Shown here: positions 51,550 through 60,676 of the stretch, piece after piece
Numbering within the stretch: the stretch's first letter is position 1
Layout of the letters: the number at the start of each line of letters is the position of its first letter
Assembly: GCF_018595685.2 (NCBI RefSeq)
Contig: NZ_CP092334.1
Location: 3,562,001 to 3,626,000 of the forward strand
Direction: 5' to 3'
DNA length: 64,000 nucleotides
Source: Flavihumibacter rivuli
GTDB lineage: Bacteria > Bacteroidota > Bacteroidia > Chitinophagales > Chitinophagaceae
Translations under genes and position numbers: made by a program
Notes under the pieces: model-generated
What the model saw: only the letters and a program-made list of their open reading frames with translations
The model's database searches: none
What the model was told of the DNA's origin: nothing

Positions 51550-52983
51550 ATGAAACACAGATTAGCTGCTTTGTTGTTTTCATCCACTGTTTTCTTTAGC
51601 TGTTATGCGGGATGTTCAAAGGACGGGAGCCCCGGTGAACCTGATCCTCTTCCCAATGCGGTAAAGGTTTCTTCCTGGCTGACCAGGGCGGACCAATCGG
51701 CCTTACTGCAACAACAGCCAGTCATTGCCTTCTCGGACAAGAAGGGTAGTGGCCAATTGATCAATGTGGATAGTGCGACCATCTTCCAGGGTATCGATGG
51801 TTTCGGTTATACCTTGACGGGAGGAAGCGCCTACCTGATCAATCGCATGCCGGAAGCTGAAAAGAATAGCCTTTTACAGGAATTGTTTGGAAAGGCCGGG
51901 AACAGTATTGGTGTCAGCTATCTCAGGCTCAGTATTGGCGCATCAGACCTGAGTGCTGAGGTCTTTAGTTACAATGACCTGCCTGCCGGCCAGGTAGATC
52001 CGGAACTGAAGCATTTCAGTCTTGCACAGGATACTGTTGATCTCATTCCGCTGCTCAAAAAGATACTGGCCATAAATCCGGATATTACCCTGATGGCCTC
52101 TCCGTGGAGTCCACCGGTTTGGATGAAGGACAATGGCAAATCAGTTGGGGGAGGGTTACTGCCACAGTATTATGGCACTTATGCCAATTACTTTGTGAAG
52201 TATATCCAGGCCATGAAGGCACAAGGCATTACCATCCATGCCATCACCCCTCAGAATGAGCCGCTTCATGGAGGGAACAACCCGAGCCTGGTAATGACAC
52301 CGGCTCAACAGGCCGACTTCATAGGCAACCACCTGGGGCCTGCATTCAAGGCGGCAGGAATTACAACTAAGATCATTATCTATGACCATAACCTGGATAG
52401 GCCCGATTATCCCATTACCGTTCTGAATGATTCCAAGGCAAAACCATTTATTGATGGGTCGGCCTTCCATTTGTACGCAGGTGACGTGAGTGCCATGAGT
52501 ACAGTAAGGAATGCCCATCCCGACCGCAACCTCTATTTCACTGAGCAATGGACCGGTTCCAGGGGAACATTTGATGGTGACCTTCAATGGCATACCAAGA
52601 ATGTGATCATTGGGACCGTTCGCAACTGGAGCAGGATAGCCTTGGAATGGAACCTGGCCAATGATCCAACATTCGGTCCCCATACCCCCGGTGGTTGTAC
52701 CGAATGTCGCGGTGCCCTGACCGTTACCCCTGCAGGCGTTGCGCGCAATGTCTCCTATTACATCATTGCACACGCGTCAAAATTTGTTCCGGCGGGTTCT
52801 AAGCGCATTGCGAGCGACCTGAACGGAACATTGCCCAATGTTGCCTTTTTAACCCCGGATGGAAGGAAGGTGATGATCGTATTGAATGAGTCCTCCAGGA
52901 GTGCTGAATTATCCATTGGCTACAAGGGTAAATATGCGTCCATCAGCCAGGCTCCTGCATCTGTAGCTACTTATGTCTGGTAA
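51550..52983 (+). CDS. Glycoside hydrolase family 30
   Basis: A 477-residue exported GH30 enzyme (lipoprotein-like signal, cysteines in SCYAGC). The (beta/alpha)8 barrel shows GIDGFGYTLTGGSAYLI, YLRLSIGASDLS and ASPWSPPVWMKDNG, the general acid E237 in TPQNEP and the nucleophile E332 in FTEQWTG; the C-terminal side beta-domain ends KYASISQAPASVATYVW. The sequence resembles subfamily 3, known for beta-1,6-glucanase and glucosylceramidase activities; subfamily and substrate are inferred. It is in one operon with the genes on both sides, and together with GH144 suggests attack on a branched or mixed beta-glucan. Confidence 0.92.
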   Translation: MKHRLAALLFSSTVFFSCYAGCSKDGSPGEPDPLPNAVKVSSWLTRADQSALLQQQPVIAFSDKKGSGQLINVDSATIFQGIDGFGYTLTGGSAYLINRMPEAEKNSLLQELFGKAGNSIGVSYLRLSIGASDLSAEVFSYNDLPAGQVDPELKHFSLAQDTVDLIPLLKKILAINPDITLMASPWSPPVWMKDNGKSVGGGLLPQYYGTYANYFVKYIQAMKAQGITIHAITPQNEPLHGGNNPSLVMTPAQQADFIGNHLGPAFKAAGITTKIIIYDHNLDRPDYPITVLNDSKAKPFIDGSAFHLYAGDVSAMSTVRNAHPDRNLYFTEQWTGSRGTFDGDLQWHTKNVIIGTVRNWSRIALEWNLANDPTFGPHTPGGCTECRGALTVTPAGVARNVSYYIIAHASKFVPAGSKRIASDLNGTLPNVAFLTPDGRKVMIVLNESSRSAELSIGYKGKYASISQAPASVATYVW

Positions 52984-53045
52984 ACTGTGCTTATTGAAGG
53001 GCCTAATTAATCACCAATATGAATCAATTGCCTCTGCCATTGACC

Positions 53046-54719
53046 ATGAAGAATAAATTGCAATTCTTATTAGCGGCCTCCATATGCTTGTTAACAAGTT
53101 GTGGCAAGGATGAGGCGGACCCTCCCGCGCCAGTCAATCCGCGGCAGGTCAAAACCCAGTCTGTATTTCTGGAAGGGAAGCCCTGGGATGGCCTGGAATA
53201 TAATCTCGGTAACCGTCCTGTTATCAGGGTGAAATTCACGGAGCCTGTAAATCCAGCTACAGTGGCAAATGCTGTTAAGCTTAGCAGCAGTGATGGAAGT
53301 TTGCCTGCCCTGACTACAACGCTTGAACAGAAAGATTCCGTGCTGGTTGTGAAACCCGCTTCAAACCTGGGCTTTCTCACCCGGTATAATTTCACGATAT
53401 CAGGTGAATTGAAGTCGGCCAGTGGAGGCAATTTTATTTCTTCCGTCAATAAGTTACTGGTGACCAGGATGGATTCGACGGCCAAGTTCCCGTTGATAGC
53501 CGATGATAGTCTATTGACCCTGGTGCAAAAGCAGACCTTCAAATATTTCTGGGACTTTGGGCATCCCGTAAGTGGTATGGCAAGGGAGCGCAACAGTTCT
53601 GGTGATGTGGTGACGACGGGTGGGACCGGATTTGGGATCATGGCCATTGTCACGGGCATCAACCGTGGATTTATCAGCAGGACCGACGGGCTTGGCAGGA
53701 TGCAAAAGCTCGTAGGCTTTCTCAAGAACACCGCCCAGCGTTTCCATGGCGCTTATCCACACTGGATGAATGGCATCACCGGTGCCGTAGTCCCCTTTAG
53801 CACAAAGGATAATGGCGCGGACCTGGTGGAGACTTCCTTCCTGGTAATGGGCCTGCTGACTTCCCGCCAATATTTTGACGGGGTGGATCCGGCGGAAACT
53901 GTATTACGCAGTGATATCAATGCGATCTGCAATGCAGTGGAATGGAATTGGTTCAGGAGAAACAATGAGAACGTTCTGTACTGGCACTGGAGCCCAGGCT
54001 ATGGGTGGGAAATGAACCTGCCGGTCAGGGGCTGGAATGAATGCCTGGTCACTTATGTGCTGGCAGCATCTTCTTCCAGCTATGGCATCCCTGCTTCCGT
54101 ATACCAGAATGGCTGGGCGAACAATGGGGGCGCTGGCTTCATCAATGGTTCCAATTATTACAATATCAACCTGCCGCTCGGGCCTGCCTATGGAGGCCCA
54201 TTGTTCCTGTCGCATTATTCCTTCATGGGTATTGATCCCAATGGTCTCAGTGATGCCTATGCGAATTATGCTACCCAGGTAAAACATCATTCCCTGGTCA
54301 ACTTTAGTTATTGCGCAGCTAACCCCAAAGGATATTATGGGTACAGTAATACTTGCTGGGGCCTCACGGCCAGTGATATCCAGGGTGGCTATACAGCGAG
54401 CTCGCCAACCAATGATGTTGGCGTGATCGCTCCTACTGCTGCTATTTCATCCATGCCCTTTACCCCGGAGCAATCGATGAATGCGCTGAAGTTCTTCTAC
54501 TACACGATGGGCGATAAGCTGTTCAAGGAGTATGGCTTTGTAGATGCTTTCTCCCTTAAAGATCTCTGGTATGCCAATTCCTTCCTGGCCATCGACCAGG
54601 GCCCAATCGTGGTAATGCTGGAAAATTACCGCTCAGGCTTGTTGTGGAAACTCTTTACCAGCTGCCCTGAGGTGAAGCAGGGTATGAAGACCCTTGGCTT
54701 TTCCGCGCCATACCTCTAA
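53046..54719 (+). CDS. GH144-family glucanase with N-terminal Ig-like domain (lipoprotein)
   Basis: A 557-residue protein: lipobox LLTSC (Cys19), a Big_5-type Ig domain (about 30-140, NRPVIRVKFTEPVNPATVAN) and an (alpha/alpha)6 'glycoamylase' domain from LVQKQTFKYFWDFGHPVSGM to the end. The latter matches GH144, whose characterised Chitinophaga pinensis member is an endo-beta-1,2-glucanase. Landmarks are TTGGTGFGIMAIV, NGADLVETSFLVMGLL, YWHWSPGYGWEM and AIDQGPIVVMLENYRSGLLW. ATG 53019 is also possible; 53046 gives a cleaner signal. It is probably surface-attached and cleaves the polymer before import. A paralogue follows 11 bases on. Confidence 0.9.
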   Translation: MKNKLQFLLAASICLLTSCGKDEADPPAPVNPRQVKTQSVFLEGKPWDGLEYNLGNRPVIRVKFTEPVNPATVANAVKLSSSDGSLPALTTTLEQKDSVLVVKPASNLGFLTRYNFTISGELKSASGGNFISSVNKLLVTRMDSTAKFPLIADDSLLTLVQKQTFKYFWDFGHPVSGMARERNSSGDVVTTGGTGFGIMAIVTGINRGFISRTDGLGRMQKLVGFLKNTAQRFHGAYPHWMNGITGAVVPFSTKDNGADLVETSFLVMGLLTSRQYFDGVDPAETVLRSDINAICNAVEWNWFRRNNENVLYWHWSPGYGWEMNLPVRGWNECLVTYVLAASSSSYGIPASVYQNGWANNGGAGFINGSNYYNINLPLGPAYGGPLFLSHYSFMGIDPNGLSDAYANYATQVKHHSLVNFSYCAANPKGYYGYSNTCWGLTASDIQGGYTASSPTNDVGVIAPTAAISSMPFTPEQSMNALKFFYYTMGDKLFKEYGFVDAFSLKDLWYANSFLAIDQGPIVVMLENYRSGLLWKLFTSCPEVKQGMKTLGFSAPYL

Positions 54720-54730
54720 ATGAAATTGAA

Positions 54731-56071
54731 ATGAAAAAGTTAGTTACGATAGTTGTTTTGGTTTTAGTCGGGTGTTATTTGTATGCACAAAAAAAGAAAG
54801 AACCGGTAAGGCCTGTTGTGGCCAGGCCTGCCGGACTTTCTGATTCTGCATTGTTAGACCTGGTGCAGCGGCAGACCTTCCGGTATTTCTGGGATTTTGC
54901 CCACCCCGTGAGTGGCCTCGCCAGGGAGCGGAGTAATGTTGCATTCGATTATGGTGCTGAAGTGGTGACAACCGGCGGAACTGGTTTTGGGATCATGTCC
55001 ATTGTGGTGGCAACCGAAAGGAATTGGATCGGTCGCGATACTGCCGTTAAGCATTTGCTGAAGATGGTAAGGTTCCTGGCCAAGTCGGACCGCTACCATG
55101 GCGTATTCCCGCATTGGTTGAACGGGGCTACCGGCAGGACCATTCCTTTCAGTTCCAAGGATGATGGCGGCGACCTCGTGGAGACTTCTTTTCTCTTCCA
55201 GGGATTGTTGACAGCCCGGCAATATTTCAATGGTGGAAACCAACAGGAGCAGGAATTGCGTAACCGCATTACCTGGCTCTGGAATGATGTGGAATGGAAC
55301 TGGCATACCAGGGGTGGCCTAAACCTGCTGTATTGGCATTGGAGCCCCAATAACGGTTGGGCTATGGACTTTGACCTGCGTGGCTGGAACGAGGCCCTGA
55401 TCACCTATGTGCTGGCAGCATCTTCCCCCAATCATAGCATACCGGCTTCGGTATACCATAAATGTTGGGCCAATAGCAACCATTTCAGGAATGAAAGGGA
55501 ATATTATGGCATCCCCTTGAAACTCGGTTTCGACTATGGGGGACCGCTATTCTTCACCCATTATTCATTCCTTGGCCTGGACCCCAGGGGATTGAAGGAC
55601 AGGTATGCCAATTATTGGGAACTGAACCGCAACCACACCCTCATCAATCGCGAACATTGCATTCGTAATCCTAAAGGATATAAAGGGTATGGCGAGCAAT
55701 GCTGGGGGCTCACGGCCAGCGACAGCTATGTAGGTTATGCGGCCCATTCCCCGACGGAAGACCTTGGTGTGATCAGTCCTACCGCTGCATTATCCGCTTT
55801 CCCCTACACCCCTGAATACTCCATGCAGGCCCTGAAGCATTTTTACTTTGATCTGGGCGATAAAATATGGGGTGAGTATGGTTTTGTTGATGCCTTCAGT
55901 GAATCCAGGAATTGGTATGCGCAATCCCACCTGGCGATCGACCAGGGTCCCATCATTGTGATGATCGAGAACTATCGCAGCGGTCTTTTGTGGAAATTAT
56001 TCATGAGTATTCCCGAAATTCAGGGTGGCTTAAGAAAGCTGGGATTCACCAGTCCCTATTTTCCCGGCTAG
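54731..56071 (+). CDS. GH144-family glucanase, second copy without Ig domain
   Basis: A 446-residue GH144 enzyme strongly similar to the gene directly upstream along its whole catalytic domain: LVQRQTFRYFWDFAHPVSGL, TTGGTGFGIMSIV, GGDLVETSFLFQGLL, YWHWSPNNGWAMD and AIDQGPIIVMIENYRSGLLW. It lacks the N-terminal Ig-like domain. Its signal (MKKLVTIVVLVLVGCYLYAQ) could be cleaved after YAQ or lipidated at Cys15; which one is unclear. The tandem pair suggests one enzyme at the surface and one in the periplasm, the latter shortening imported oligosaccharides (inference). Confidence 0.9.
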   Translation: MKKLVTIVVLVLVGCYLYAQKKKEPVRPVVARPAGLSDSALLDLVQRQTFRYFWDFAHPVSGLARERSNVAFDYGAEVVTTGGTGFGIMSIVVATERNWIGRDTAVKHLLKMVRFLAKSDRYHGVFPHWLNGATGRTIPFSSKDDGGDLVETSFLFQGLLTARQYFNGGNQQEQELRNRITWLWNDVEWNWHTRGGLNLLYWHWSPNNGWAMDFDLRGWNEALITYVLAASSPNHSIPASVYHKCWANSNHFRNEREYYGIPLKLGFDYGGPLFFTHYSFLGLDPRGLKDRYANYWELNRNHTLINREHCIRNPKGYKGYGEQCWGLTASDSYVGYAAHSPTEDLGVISPTAALSAFPYTPEYSMQALKHFYFDLGDKIWGEYGFVDAFSESRNWYAQSHLAIDQGPIIVMIENYRSGLLWKLFMSIPEIQGGLRKLGFTSPYFPG

Positions 56072-56114
56072 TTCGATCCTGTATTGACCATTCTATAACC
56101 AAAACCAACAGGCT

Positions 56115-57830
56115 ATGCCCGGCAATTCTGCCACAAACCAACCAAATGCCACTCCGCAACACTATGATGCCATAGTGATTGGCAGTGGTATCAGTGGTGG
56201 TTGGGCAGCCAAGGAACTTTGCGAGAAAGGGCTGAAAACCCTGGTATTGGAAAGGGGCAGGAATATTGAGCACCTCAAGGATTATCCCACCATGAACCTG
56301 CATCCTTGGGAAATGCAGCACAGGGGATATATGCCCCTTCAATTCCTGAAGGAGAACCCATTGATCAGCAAGGCCGCCGGGTTTGCGGAAGATACTGCCC
56401 ATTTCTTCATCAGGGACAAGGATCATCCTTATATCCAGGAGAAGCCATTCGACTGGATCAGGGGCTACCAGGTTGGGGGCAAATCCCTTACCTGGGGAAG
56501 GAGTTGCCAGCGCTGGAGTGATTTCGAATTCAATGCGCCAAAACAATACGGGTTCGCAGTTGACTGGCCCATCAGGTACAAGGATATTGCGCCCTGGTAT
56601 AGCCATGTTGAACAGTTTGTAGGGGTTTGCGGCGACAGGGAGAATATCCCGGCCATGCCGGATGGCGAGTTCCTGCCGGCCTATCAGCTGAATTGTGTGG
56701 AAGAACATATGCGGAAAGTGCTGAAAGAAAAATTTAACAGGCATTATATTTCTGGCAGGTGGGCGCATATTACCCAGCCAACAGCGTTGCACCAGCAACA
56801 GGGAAGGGCGCAGTGCCAGAACCGCAACCTATGCATGCGGGGTTGTCCTTTCGGTGGGTATTTCAGTTCGGTTACCTCTACACTGCCTTGGGCAGCTAAG
56901 ACGGGCAACCTTACTGTTCGTCCCCACTCCGTAGTACATTCCATAATTTATGACGGGAAGCAGGGAAAGGCAACCGGTGTTCGGGTAGTTGATGCCGTTA
57001 GCAAGGAAATGACCGAGTACTACGCCCGGATCATTTTTGTGAATGCATCTGCGTTGAACACTAACCTCATATTGCTGAACTCCACCTCCTCCCGATTTCC
57101 CAATGGGTTGGGAAATGATAGTGGCGTATTGGGTAAGTACATCTGCTTCCACAATTACCGCGGCTACATGAATGGGGCGATTGATGGTTTTCGTGACAAA
57201 TACTACTATGCGCGAAAGCCGGCGGAATGCGTCATCCCCAATTTCCGTAACCTTGGTAAGCGGGACACTGATTTCATTGGTGGTTATGTCATCTTCAGCG
57301 GTGCCTACCGGGAACGAACAGATACCGAGTCTGTGGAGATCGGCACATCACTCAAGGAGGCAGTCATAGAGCCGGGTTCATGGCGGGTGTACATGTATAT
57401 GCAGGGTGAGACGATTCCAAAGGAAGCCAATCATGTTCGGCTGAGTGAATCGGAGAAGGATCAATGGGGTATCCCCTTGTTGGTTACTTCAGTTGGCTAT
57501 GATGAGAATGATGAGAAGATGGTGAAGGATTTCCTTGAGCAAGGGAAGGCCATGCTGGAGGCTGCCGGTTGTCATGATATCATTGCCCATGATTCCAGGC
57601 AGGCGCCCGGATTGGATATCCATGAGATGGGAGGGGTGCGGATGGGTAGGGACCCTAAAACCTCAATGCTGAATGAATGGAACCAGATGCATGCCTGTAA
57701 GAATGTTTTTGTTACGGATGGGGCCTGCATGACCAGTACCGGAAACCAGAGTCCTTCCATCCTTTACATGGCTTTTACAGCAAGGGCTGTAGACCGCGCG
57801 GTTGCTGAAATGAAAAAATTAAATCTTTGA
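56115..57830 (+). CDS. GMC oxidoreductase, FAD-dependent, within the PUL
   Basis: A 571-residue paralogue of the GMC enzyme at 20454-22163, sharing long identical stretches such as VIGSGISGGWAAKE, NSTSSRFPNGLGNDSG and DSRQAPGLDIHEMGG. It keeps the cysteine motif QNRNLCMRGCPFGG and the C-terminal His/Asn region (QSPSILYMAFTARAVD). There is no signal peptide and no small-subunit gene beside it, so it may borrow the subunit encoded at 22166-22705 or act in the cytoplasm. It is followed after 3 bases by a DoxX gene. Oxidation of glucose units at C3 or of a glucoside is inferred, not shown. Confidence 0.87.
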   Translation: MPGNSATNQPNATPQHYDAIVIGSGISGGWAAKELCEKGLKTLVLERGRNIEHLKDYPTMNLHPWEMQHRGYMPLQFLKENPLISKAAGFAEDTAHFFIRDKDHPYIQEKPFDWIRGYQVGGKSLTWGRSCQRWSDFEFNAPKQYGFAVDWPIRYKDIAPWYSHVEQFVGVCGDRENIPAMPDGEFLPAYQLNCVEEHMRKVLKEKFNRHYISGRWAHITQPTALHQQQGRAQCQNRNLCMRGCPFGGYFSSVTSTLPWAAKTGNLTVRPHSVVHSIIYDGKQGKATGVRVVDAVSKEMTEYYARIIFVNASALNTNLILLNSTSSRFPNGLGNDSGVLGKYICFHNYRGYMNGAIDGFRDKYYYARKPAECVIPNFRNLGKRDTDFIGGYVIFSGAYRERTDTESVEIGTSLKEAVIEPGSWRVYMYMQGETIPKEANHVRLSESEKDQWGIPLLVTSVGYDENDEKMVKDFLEQGKAMLEAAGCHDIIAHDSRQAPGLDIHEMGGVRMGRDPKTSMLNEWNQMHACKNVFVTDGACMTSTGNQSPSILYMAFTARAVDRAVAEMKKLNL

Positions 57831-57833
57831 TCT

Positions 57834-58256
57834 ATGGCCATTAATGATTTCTTTTCTCCCGGTAAACGGATCTGGTTGGAGCCGGGGATAGCAGTACTTC
57901 GCATACTCACGGGAATGTTCATGGTCTACCATGGATGGGAGATCTTCCAGGCGAAGCAAATGCAGGATTATGCCAAATGGCTGACCGATCTTCATTTCCC
58001 TGCGCCGGAAACAATGGCCTACCTGGGCAAGGCGGCAGAATTGGTTGCGGGGATAGGGATTACCCTGGGCTTGTTCACCAGGATCGCGATATTCCCCATG
58101 ATCCTAACCATGCTGGTGATCTGTTTCGGTATGGGGAAAGGAAATATCTTTTATGGGGAGCAACATCCATTTCTTTTTGTAATGCTTGGCTTATTGTTCT
58201 TTTTCTATGGGCCAGGGAAATATAGTCTTGACCAAAAATTATTTGCAAACAGATGA
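57834..58256 (+). CDS. DoxX family membrane protein
   Basis: A 140-residue integral membrane protein with four hydrophobic segments (about 18-34, 60-80, 83-103, 108-128) and the DoxX pattern AVLRILTGMFMVYHGWE, LGKAAELVAGIGITLGLF and LFFFYGPGKYSLDQ. DoxX proteins are associated with quinone-linked oxidation, the name coming from a thiosulfate:quinone oxidoreductase subunit. Encoded between a GMC oxidoreductase and the GH43-like gene, it may pass electrons from the flavoprotein to the quinone pool (inference). Its stop overlaps the next start as ATGA. Confidence 0.9.
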   Translation: MAINDFFSPGKRIWLEPGIAVLRILTGMFMVYHGWEIFQAKQMQDYAKWLTDLHFPAPETMAYLGKAAELVAGIGITLGLFTRIAIFPMILTMLVICFGMGKGNIFYGEQHPFLFVMLGLLFFFYGPGKYSLDQKLFANR

Positions 58257-59998
58257 TGATCAGGTTCAGGTATTTGACCATGCTACTTCTGATAGTAGGC
58301 GCATTGCAGGTGAAGGCACAGCAACGGACCTATTGCAATCCGATCAATATTGATTATGGGTATTGCCCAATCCCAAATTTTTCTGAATGGGGCAGGCATC
58401 GGGCTACGGCGGACCCGGTCATAGTACGGTACAAGGATGATTATTATCTCTTCTCTACCAACCAATGGGGGTATTGGTGGAGCCCGGACATGGTGAACTG
58501 GAATTTTATTTCCAGGAAATTCCTCAAGCCCTACCATAAGGTATATGATGAGTTGTGCGCCCCGGCAGTTTGGGTGCAGGGTGATACCCTGCTGGTCTTC
58601 GGTTCAACCTATGCTTCCAATTTCCCGATCTGGATGAGTACCAATCCCAAGGCCAATGAATGGAAGGAAGCCATTGATTCCCTGGAAATCGGAGGCTGGG
58701 ATCCTGCATTCTTTGTGGATGATGACGGGAAACTATATATGTACAATGGGAGCAGCAACCGTTATCCTTTGTATGGGGTTGAAATGGACAGGAAGACCTT
58801 TAAGCCCAAAGGCGCCCGTAAGGAATTGTACCTGCTGGAAGATTGGCGGTATGGCTGGCATAGGTTCGGGGAATACCAGGACAATACCTTCCTGGATCCT
58901 TTTATGGAGGGTGCCTGGATGACCAAGCATAATGGCAAATATTATTTACAGTATGCGGCGCCGGGAACCGAGTTCAGTGGTTATGCCGATGGTGTAGTGG
59001 TGGGTGATTCCCCTTTAGGGCCCTTCACTCCGCAATCTGATCCCGTTAGTTCTAAGCCTGGTGGTTTCGCGCGGGGTGCCGGCCATGGTGCAACCTACCA
59101 GGACAAATGGAATAACTACTGGCATGTATCCACCATGGTCATCAGCGTTAAGAATAATTTCGAGCGTCGCAATGGTATCTGGCCGGCAGGCTTTGACAGG
59201 GATGGTGTGATGTATACGAATACGGCATTTGGCGATTATCCCCATTACCTTCCTGATGGTGAGACCGATCACCTGAAGTCAAGGTTTACAGGCTGGATGT
59301 TACTGAACTATAAGAAGCCCGTGAGGGTTTCGTCTACACTTGGCGGTTATAGGGCCAACCATATCAATGATGAGAGTATAAAAACCTATTGGAGTGCCGC
59401 CACCGGCAATAAAGGGGAGTGGGTGGAGTCTGACTTGGGTGAGTTGTGCACTGTGCAGGCTGTGCAGGTGAATTATGCCGACCAGGACGCGGAGTTCCTG
59501 GGCAAGCAAACGGATATTTTCCATCAGTATAAGTTGTTGTATTCCGTTGATGGCCGGAAATGGTCTGTGCTGGCAGATAAAACCACCAACCAAAAGGATG
59601 TTCCCCATGATTATATTGAGTTGAAGGATCCTGTTAAGGCCAGGTATATACGGATGGAGAATGTCCATATGCCTACCGGGAAGTTTGCAATAAGTGGGTT
59701 GAGGGTATTCGGGAAGGGAAATGGCAAGGCACCTGAGGAAGTGGAGCAGTTTTTTATCCTCCGCACGGAGAAGGATAAGCGAAGTGCCTGGATCAAGTGG
59801 AAGCCCGTGGATGACGCTTATGCCTATAACATTTATTATGGCACCCATCCTGATAAACTTTATAATTGTATCATGGTCCATGATGCCAATGATTACTATT
59901 TCAAGGGAATGGATAGGGAGAAGACCTATTATTTTACTATTGAGGCCATTAATGAAAATGGCATTTCCAATCGCTTTAAAACAATTGAATCCAAATGA
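58253..59998 (+). CDS. Glycoside hydrolase family 43-like protein with discoidin and Fn3 domains
   Basis: A 581-residue exported protein (signal about 1-22, ending VKAQ). The five-bladed propeller (about 25-320) carries ATADPVIVRYKDDYYLFSTN with the base aspartate, GGWDPAFFVDDDGKLYM, and FMEGAWMTKHNGKYYLQY with a candidate acid glutamate. An F5/8-type C (discoidin) domain (about 355-480) and a fibronectin-III-like domain (about 490-575) follow. GH43 enzymes usually act on arabinose or xylose linkages, but divergent members exist, and in this glucan PUL the substrate is uncertain. It overlaps both neighbours by 4 bases, so translation of this block is coupled. Confidence 0.85.
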   Translation: MMIRFRYLTMLLLIVGALQVKAQQRTYCNPINIDYGYCPIPNFSEWGRHRATADPVIVRYKDDYYLFSTNQWGYWWSPDMVNWNFISRKFLKPYHKVYDELCAPAVWVQGDTLLVFGSTYASNFPIWMSTNPKANEWKEAIDSLEIGGWDPAFFVDDDGKLYMYNGSSNRYPLYGVEMDRKTFKPKGARKELYLLEDWRYGWHRFGEYQDNTFLDPFMEGAWMTKHNGKYYLQYAAPGTEFSGYADGVVVGDSPLGPFTPQSDPVSSKPGGFARGAGHGATYQDKWNNYWHVSTMVISVKNNFERRNGIWPAGFDRDGVMYTNTAFGDYPHYLPDGETDHLKSRFTGWMLLNYKKPVRVSSTLGGYRANHINDESIKTYWSAATGNKGEWVESDLGELCTVQAVQVNYADQDAEFLGKQTDIFHQYKLLYSVDGRKWSVLADKTTNQKDVPHDYIELKDPVKARYIRMENVHMPTGKFAISGLRVFGKGNGKAPEEVEQFFILRTEKDKRSAWIKWKPVDDAYAYNIYYGTHPDKLYNCIMVHDANDYYFKGMDREKTYYFTIEAINENGISNRFKTIESK

Positions 59999-60663
59999 CC
60001 ATGTTTGTTAAACGCTTATACCTGTTTGTGGTTTTTTCCCTATTGGTGGTTTCAGGGTTCGCCCAGGAACCGCCTTTCTTCAGGGATATCCAGGCTTTTA
60101 AGCGGCAGGACAGTATTGCGCCTCCGCCTGCCAACCAGATCCTTTTCATTGGCAGTTCTTCCTTTACCTATTGGAAAGATGTGCAGGACTATTTCCCGAA
60201 GCACAGGATCATCAACAGGGGATTCGGGGGTTCATCCCTTCCCGACCTGATCAGGTATGCCAATGAGATCATCTTTCCCTATTCACCCAGGCAGATCGTT
60301 ATCTATTGTGGCGAGAATGACCTGGCCGCCTCAGATACCGTTTCCGCTGCCACGGTGATCGAAAGATTTCAAACCCTGTATTCCATCATCCGTTCCCGCT
60401 TGCCTTTAGCAGAGGTGACCTTCGTCTCCCTCAAACCCAGTCCAAGCCGTCAACACCTTTTCCCTAAAATGATGGAAGTGAATGCCGGGGTAAAGGCCTT
60501 CCTGAAAAAGAAGAAATGGACTTCCTTTGTGGATGTATTTAGTAAGATGCTAAATGCTGATGGGGCTCCGATGGAAGACCTGTTTGTGAACGACAGGCTT
60601 CACATGAACCCAAAAGGATATGCCATCTGGAAGAGAGAAATAGAACCTAAATTGATCAAGTAA
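59995..60663 (+). CDS. SGNH/GDSL-family hydrolase, exported
   Basis: A 222-residue esterase-like protein with a signal peptide (about 1-24, ending SGFAQ). Block I is ILFIGSSSFTYW (the GDS motif reads GSS at residues 53-55), block II includes the glycine in NRGFGGSSLPDL, block III is YCGENDLA and block V is D200-R-L-H203. These form the usual Ser/Asp/His triad and oxyanion hole. Such enzymes remove acyl groups from carbohydrates, so deacetylation or desuccinylation of a decorated glucan is possible (inference). The start ATG at 59995 overlaps the upstream stop (ATGA). Confidence 0.9.
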   Translation: MTMFVKRLYLFVVFSLLVVSGFAQEPPFFRDIQAFKRQDSIAPPPANQILFIGSSSFTYWKDVQDYFPKHRIINRGFGGSSLPDLIRYANEIIFPYSPRQIVIYCGENDLAASDTVSAATVIERFQTLYSIIRSRLPLAEVTFVSLKPSPSRQHLFPKMMEVNAGVKAFLKKKKWTSFVDVFSKMLNADGAPMEDLFVNDRLHMNPKGYAIWKREIEPKLIK

Positions 60664-60676
60664 ACAAACAGCAGAT

